DNA from: Fulvimarina manganoxydans
GTDB taxonomy: Bacteria; Pseudomonadota; Alphaproteobacteria; Rhizobiales; Rhizobiaceae
Reading direction: 5' to 3'
Assembly: GCF_900176465.1 (NCBI RefSeq)
Contig: NZ_FWXR01000007.1
Location: 1 to 64,000, forward strand
Length of the DNA stretch: 64,000 nucleotides
Shown: positions 58,243 to 64,000 of the stretch, one piece after another
How positions within the stretch are numbered: position 1 is the stretch's first letter
How the letters are laid out: each line of letters starts with the position of its first letter
Translations under genes and position numbers: made by a program
The notes under the pieces: generated by a model
Told to the model about the DNA's origin: nothing
Seen by the model: the letters and a program-made list of their open reading frames with translations, nothing else
Databases searched by the model: none

Positions 58243-58430
58243 GACGAAGGGGACTCCGTTACCGAGCATTGCCATAGCCAAGATCGACGGGTCGGCGCAA
58301 GAATCGATCACCCCGCGAGCATTGACAACAGGCATGGTGGCCAGACCTTCCACGAACCGGGAAGCGATCTCGGCGCCACTCGACTTTTCCCGATCATCCG
58401 GCCGAGCCGTCCGTCAGGCAGCCAGCCCGG

Positions 58431-59429
58431 ATGGCCGCAGCAACGGATGCCGCGCTTCCGCCCATGCTTCAGATCCTTGGATTGATCGCGCCCTTTTTCG
58501 GTCTCATTGGTCTCGGCTTCGGGGCGGGTCGCATTGCCCGTCACCCGGTCGAGGGGCTGGCCTGGCTCAATATCTTCGTCATCTATATCGCGCTGCCGGC
58601 GCTGTTCTATCAGCTCTTGTCGAAGACGCCGGTCGAGGAGCTGACGCGGATCGGCTTCATCGCGGCCACCACATTGGCGACCTTCGTCGTCTTTGCCGGC
58701 ACTGTCCTCCTCGGCTTATGGCGCACGAAAGGGGATCTTGCCAGCGCGACGATCCAGGGTTTTGCGGGCGCCTATGGCAATATTGGCTATATGGGTCCCG
58801 GGCTTGCGCTCGCGGCCTTCGGTCCGTCTGCCGCCGTGCCCGTGGCGCTGATCTTCTGCTTCGACAACACCATGCATTTTACCATGGCGCCGCTTCTCAT
58901 GGCGCTGTCGGGGAGTAGCAGCAACAATTCACCCTTCGCGATCATGCGGGCGGTCTTGTGGCGGATTTTCACCCACCCATTCATCCTAGCGACCATTGTT
59001 GGTGTCGGCGCCGCTTTGACCGGGCTCACACTGCCGGAGCCTGTCGACCGCTTCCTTCAGCTTCTGGCGAATGCGGCGGCGCCTTGTGCGCTATTTGCCA
59101 TGGGCGTCACGCTCGCCCTTCGTCCGCTGAAGCGTGTCCCGGTCGAGCTGACTTGGCTCGTGCCGATCAAGCTCGTGATCCATCCGCTGGTGGTCTGGCT
59201 GTTTCTCGGCTTCGTCTCCGATGTGGACGAGGCGTGGATAAAAAGCGCGATGCTGATGGCGAGCCTGCCGGCCGCCACGAATGTCTTCGTCATCGCCCAG
59301 CAGTATCAAGTCTGGGTGGAGCGGGCGACGGCAACGGTTCTGGTGACCACTGTCCTGTCCGTCGCAACCGTCACCCTGCTTTTATATCTCTTCTCGACCG
59401 GCCATCTCCCGCTCAGCCCGTTTGGTTGA
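58431..59429 (+). CDS. AEC (auxin efflux carrier) family transporter
   Basis: The 332-residue integral membrane protein has ten predicted helices in two five-helix halves, with the family segments NIFVIYIALPALFYQLLSKT and GFAGAYGNIGYMGPGLALAA. The second half starts near FTHPFILATIVGVGAALTGL and includes ASLPAATNVFVIAQQY. AEC members move organic acids or other small solutes. The substrate is unknown. It overlaps the convergent monooxygenase gene by 48 bp at their 3' ends. Confidence 0.9.
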   Translation: MAAATDAALPPMLQILGLIAPFFGLIGLGFGAGRIARHPVEGLAWLNIFVIYIALPALFYQLLSKTPVEELTRIGFIAATTLATFVVFAGTVLLGLWRTKGDLASATIQGFAGAYGNIGYMGPGLALAAFGPSAAVPVALIFCFDNTMHFTMAPLLMALSGSSSNNSPFAIMRAVLWRIFTHPFILATIVGVGAALTGLTLPEPVDRFLQLLANAAAPCALFAMGVTLALRPLKRVPVELTWLVPIKLVIHPLVVWLFLGFVSDVDEAWIKSAMLMASLPAATNVFVIAQQYQVWVERATATVLVTTVLSVATVTLLLYLFSTGHLPLSPFG

Positions 59430-60623
59430 GCGGTGCTCCTTGGCCGCGCGCCAGGGGGAGCGGAAGAGCCCCGAGCCGGGCGCGACCCCCTCACGCATGG
59501 CAAAGCGTCTCAAAGGCGGAATTGCGGCCATGGCCGAAAGCCCGAGACTGCGCGCGAACTGAACGGGCAGCATGTCGGCCAGGAGCGAGCGGTTGAGGAG
59601 ATCGACGCCGACCGTCCGGCTCGCCACATCGGCGCGGCGTTTGGCTTCGAAGCTGAGAAGCGTCGACGCGCGTCCCGGGTCGTCGCGGCTTTCGAGAAGG
59701 CAGTCGACCAGAGCCTGGCAATCCCTCAGACCGAGATTGAGCCCCTGCGCGCCAATCGGCGGGAAGACATGGGCTGCCTCACCGACCAGAGCGAGCCGCT
59801 CCCCAGTCAATCGATCGACCGAGGTGCCCGACAAGGGGAAGGCCTGGATCTCGGACTCGATCGTCACCCGACCCAGAATCGAGTGCATCTTCTCTTCGAC
59901 GATACGTTCAAGCTTCTCGGTCTTCACGTCCACATAGAGCTCGGCGAGATCGGGTTTTTCTACCCAGACGATCGCCGAGCGACGGCCGGGCAGGGGAACC
60001 TGGGTGAAAGGGCCGGTCTTGGTGTGGAACTCGGTCGAGATCTGATCATGCGGCACGTCATGGCCGATATTGAAGACGAGCGCCGTCTGCGGGTAGCGCC
60101 AATCGCGGGTCTTGATCCCGGCCGCCTCGCGCATGACGGAGCGGCGACCATCGGCCGCGACCACTAGTGAAACGGCGATCTTATTGCCATCGGCTAAGGT
60201 GACGACCGCCCCGTCTCTGTCGGTTTCGACGCCACTTGCCGCGATTGCGCGTCTCTCCAGCCTGTCCGTCTGATCCACAGCCTCATCGAGCAAGGCGGCA
60301 AGATCGGCGTTGAGAATATTCGTGCCGAAAGCCGGCCGATCGATTTCGGAGGCGCGGAATTCGATCGTCGGTGCTCGGAACAGCCGGCCGGTGTCGTCCA
60401 CGAGCCGCATCACCGCAAGGCTTTCGCCTTTCGCCCTAATGGGTCCTGCCAGGTCGATTCGATCGAGAAAATCCATCGAGGCGCCGATCAGCGCGGTGGA
60501 CCGGAAATCGGTTGGTGCGGGCGGCGCGAGCAGAATGGTGTCGAAGCCGGCTCTGGCGAGCGCGATAGCCGTCGCTGTTCCAGCCAAGCCGCCGCCGACG
60601 ACCGCGATCTCACGTCTCTCCAT
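59382..60623 (-). CDS. UbiH/UbiF-type FAD-dependent monooxygenase
   Basis: The 413-residue flavoprotein starts at an ATG with AGGAG nine bases upstream. It shows the FAD site IAVVGGGLAGTATAIALARA, the DG motif VVAADGRRSVMREAAGI and the second FAD motif LALVGEAAHVFPPIGAQGLN. The FPPIGAQGLNLGLRD block is the UbiH/Coq6 signature. It probably hydroxylates the ring during ubiquinone biosynthesis; which position cannot be decided from sequence. The C-terminus overlaps the end of the AEC gene. Confidence 0.9.
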   Translation of the reverse strand: MERREIAVVGGGLAGTATAIALARAGFDTILLAPPAPTDFRSTALIGASMDFLDRIDLAGPIRAKGESLAVMRLVDDTGRLFRAPTIEFRASEIDRPAFGTNILNADLAALLDEAVDQTDRLERRAIAASGVETDRDGAVVTLADGNKIAVSLVVAADGRRSVMREAAGIKTRDWRYPQTALVFNIGHDVPHDQISTEFHTKTGPFTQVPLPGRRSAIVWVEKPDLAELYVDVKTEKLERIVEEKMHSILGRVTIESEIQAFPLSGTSVDRLTGERLALVGEAAHVFPPIGAQGLNLGLRDCQALVDCLLESRDDPGRASTLLSFEAKRRADVASRTVGVDLLNRSLLADMLPVQFARSLGLSAMAAIPPLRRFAMREGVAPGSGLFRSPWRAAKEHRSTKRAEREMAGREEI

Positions 60624-60832
60624 ATCCCATAAGCTCCTTCTCACGATCCCATGCCAGATATGACCCCGGAGCGCGCTTCGCGCCACAAGGTCTCGACAGG
60701 CGGGGAAAATTCCTCTCAACATCGCGAATTACGCCATGGGCCGCTGATGTCCATGGTTCACGGTCGCCTCGAAGGGGCGACAGATTGCAGCGCGAAGAAG
60801 ACGGCCTGATTGCGAAAGGGCCCGAAGCGAGA

Positions 60833-61567
60833 ATGGTGTTCGATCTTTCCCAATTTGCCCAATGGCGGGCCTTCCTCGTCCATGTCCTGACCGCAACCGG
60901 GGCATTCTTCGCCTTTCTGTCGCTGATTGCGGCGGGCGAGGGACGCTTCGTCGATTGTTTCCTCTGGCTCGGCGTCGGGCTGGCGGTGGATGGTGTCGAC
61001 GGCCCGATCGCCAGGCATTTCGATATCAAACGCCGGCTGCCAAACTGGTCAGGCGACCTTCTCGATTCGGTCATCGACTATTCGACCTTCAGCCTAATCC
61101 CCGCCGTCGCGCTCTATCATTCGGGGATTATTGGCCGGCCAACGTCCTTCGTTGCGGCCGGCCTCATCGTGATCACGAGCGCGATCTATTACGCCGACCT
61201 CAGGATGAAGACGAAGGACAACTTTTTCCGGGGCTTTCCGGTCTGCTGGAACATGCTGGTCTTCACGCTCTTTGCGATCTCGCCGAACGAGTCGACGGCC
61301 TTCGCTTTCGTCGTCTTCTGTTCGGTGGCGACCTTTCTTCCCATCAAGTTTCTTCATCCCGTCCGCGTCAAACGACTGCGGGGCCTCAATCTGACGGTCT
61401 TCGCCGCCTGGTCGCTGTTCGGCATCTGGGCTTTGCTACAGGGGCTGGAGCCGTCCTGGCCGGTCAAGGCGGGACTTGTCGTGACCGGGCTCTACCTCTT
61501 CTGCATCGGCGGCGTCCTTCAGGCCTATGATCGCTACAAGGGCCGGCGCCGCCTCAGCCGAGGCTGA
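60833..61567 (+). CDS. pcs: Phosphatidylcholine synthase
   Basis: Pcs condenses CDP-diacylglycerol with choline in one step, a route typical of Rhizobiales and other host-associated bacteria. The 244-residue membrane protein has the modified CDP-alcohol phosphotransferase motif VDGVDGPIARHFD and then GDLLDSVID, with the 12-residue spacing typical of Pcs (D56, G57, A60, R61, G74, D78, D82). VHVLTATGAFFAFLSL and SAIYYADLRMKTKDNFFRGF also match the family. The ATG at 60833 is used on family length (about 240). The upstream TTG at 60785 is possible. Confidence 0.94.
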   Translation: MVFDLSQFAQWRAFLVHVLTATGAFFAFLSLIAAGEGRFVDCFLWLGVGLAVDGVDGPIARHFDIKRRLPNWSGDLLDSVIDYSTFSLIPAVALYHSGIIGRPTSFVAAGLIVITSAIYYADLRMKTKDNFFRGFPVCWNMLVFTLFAISPNESTAFAFVVFCSVATFLPIKFLHPVRVKRLRGLNLTVFAAWSLFGIWALLQGLEPSWPVKAGLVVTGLYLFCIGGVLQAYDRYKGRRRLSRG

Positions 61568-61604
61568 CGTTCAGCCTAATAGACTACGAGGGGAGTGATC
61601 GTTC

Positions 61605-62591
61605 ATGGCGACGACGACCAAAGCCATTCGCATTAAGGAAACCGGCCCGGCGGAGGTGATGACCTTCGAGGATGTCACGTTGAACGATCCGGGCGAGGGC
61701 GAGATTCTCGTGTGCCAGACCGCGATCGGCATCAACTTCATCGACGTCTATTTCCGCGACGGTACCTATCCGGCTCCGCAATTTCCCTTCACGCCGGGCA
61801 AGGAAGGCGCCGGTGTCGTCGAAGCTGTCGGACCCGGCGTCAGCGAAGTCCAAAAGGGCGACCGCGTCGCTTATTCGGCGGCGGACGGCTCTTACGCGCG
61901 TCATGTTCTGATCGCGGCGTCGAAGGTCGTAACGATACCGGATGGTGTCGATGATGAAACGGCGGCGGCGATGATGCTCAAGGGCATGACCGCCGAATAT
62001 CTGCTTCGGCGCACCTATAAGGTCGGACCGGACACGACGCTTCTCTTCCATGCGGCTGCCGGCGGCGTCGGCCTAATCGCCGGCCAATGGGCCAAGCATC
62101 TCGGCGCAACGGTGATCGGGACCGCCGGCAGCCGGGAGAAATGCGATCTCGCTCTTAAGAACGGCTATGACCACGTCATCAATTATCGTGAAGAGGATTT
62201 CGTCGCACGTGTCGGCGAGCTGACCGACGGCAAGAAATGCGACGTGGTTTATGATTCGGTCGGCAAGGACACCTTCCCGGCAAGCCTCGACTGCCTGAAG
62301 CGGCTCGGTCTCTTCGTCTCCTTCGGCCAGTCCTCGGGGAATGTGCCGCCATTTCCGCTCGGCCTTCTGAACCAGAAAGGCTCGCTTTTCGCGACACGCC
62401 CGAGCCTCTTCAACTACACCGCGACGCGGGAAGACTTGGTCGATTGCGCGAACCATCTCTTCGAGGTGGTCAAGTCAGGGGCGGTCAAGATCCAGATCGG
62501 GCAGAGCTTTGCCTTGTCCCAGGCGGTCGAGGCCCATCGCGCACTTGAAGGTCGACAGACAACGGGCGCGACCATCCTCACCGTCGATTGA
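61605..62591 (+). CDS. Quinone oxidoreductase (zinc-independent MDR family)
   Basis: The 328-residue protein starts after AGGGGAG. It has the GroES-like N-terminal half with INFIDVYFRDGTYPAPQFPF and PGKEGAGVVEAVGPGVSEV, the ADGSYARHVLI substrate strand, and the NADPH site LFHAAAGGVGLIAGQWAKHL with GTAGSREKCDLAL. It lacks the zinc cysteines of alcohol dehydrogenases, as expected. FATRPSLFNYTATREDLVD is typical of quinone reductases. It reduces quinones with NADPH. It follows pcs by 37 bp and may be co-transcribed. Confidence 0.92.
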   Translation: MATTTKAIRIKETGPAEVMTFEDVTLNDPGEGEILVCQTAIGINFIDVYFRDGTYPAPQFPFTPGKEGAGVVEAVGPGVSEVQKGDRVAYSAADGSYARHVLIAASKVVTIPDGVDDETAAAMMLKGMTAEYLLRRTYKVGPDTTLLFHAAAGGVGLIAGQWAKHLGATVIGTAGSREKCDLALKNGYDHVINYREEDFVARVGELTDGKKCDVVYDSVGKDTFPASLDCLKRLGLFVSFGQSSGNVPPFPLGLLNQKGSLFATRPSLFNYTATREDLVDCANHLFEVVKSGAVKIQIGQSFALSQAVEAHRALEGRQTTGATILTVD

Positions 62592-62809
62592 TCCAAGTCA
62601 TTTCAGCGCCAACGCTCGTTTGCCTATGCTCGGCGGGTGTTCGGCACGGCCTTGAGGCGCGCGCGTCTCAAGGCCACCGGCATCGGTCAGGCGCCGCGAC
62701 GGGCGCGGCGGCTGTTGGCCGCCCATGCTTTTCGCAGCTGCGATGGAACATGCGAGCGGCCGGGCTGTTTTGCTTGATGTCGCTTTAAACTCCGTTTTCG
62801 GGAACGTCC

Positions 62810-64000
<1,191 letters not shown>

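Overview
The window is a GC-rich, densely coded chromosomal segment of an alphaproteobacterium, most likely a member of the Hyphomicrobiales (Rhizobiales). Pointers are a bacterial phosphatidylcholine synthase, an Omp25/RopB-like porin, HspQ, a RibB with a degenerate cyclohydrolase II half, the sdhC-sdhD-sdhA order, the tig/clpP/clpX/lon/hupB proteostasis block, rhizobial-style palindromic intergenic elements, and a DUF1127 gene followed by CCUCCUCCC-loop (cuckoo-type) small RNAs. Nothing identifies genus or species. No phage, insertion sequence, CRISPR array or rRNA operon was seen. The clearest decayed gene is a LacI-family regulator near the left end.

Layout. 0.2-7.4 kb: small exported proteins, the LacI pseudogene, a nitrilase-superfamily protein, a SIMPL protein, and a flavin reductase/crotonase gene pair. 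7.4-14.6 kb: a divergent MurA paralogue, AnmK, and an RND efflux pump with its adaptor, all leftward. 14.9-17.5 kb: ribB and trmFO converge. 17.7-18.5 kb: the most unusual locus, a leftward DUF1127 gene followed by fifteen hairpins whose loops all show CCTCCC on the transcribed strand, arranged as five triplets; four of these are tandem copies spaced about 130 bp. 19.2-29.5 kb: tRNA-Leu(UAG), tig, an MscS channel, clpP, clpX, lon, hupB and a DUF3297 gene. 30-36.7 kb: an L,D-transpeptidase, rplS, DUF2061, an XRE regulator, leuC and a diguanylate cyclase.

37-48 kb: a GNAT acetyltransferase, sdhC-sdhD-sdhA closed by a terminator with no sdhB next to it, a run of small envelope proteins, pncA, msrB, a second L,D-transpeptidase and a soluble PAS histidine kinase. 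48-56.5 kb: uvrC, an Omp25-like barrel, a CYTH-CHAD pair, a Tat-signal microprotein coupled to a GMC oxidoreductase, and lepA. 56.5-57.1 kb: a nested inverted-repeat element. 57.2-64 kb: a PilZ protein, hspQ, an AEC transporter, a UbiH-type monooxygenase, pcs, a quinone oxidoreductase, and the first 397 codons of glgX, cut by the window edge.

Themes are protein quality control and stress (tig, clpPX, lon, hspQ, msrB, SIMPL, DUF1127 with its RNAs), envelope building and recycling (MurA-like, AnmK, two L,D-transpeptidases, Pcs, porin, efflux) and core metabolism (sdh, leuC, ribB, pncA). Most start choices rest on visible Shine-Dalgarno sequences or family alignment. All family assignments come from motif reading, not from a database search.
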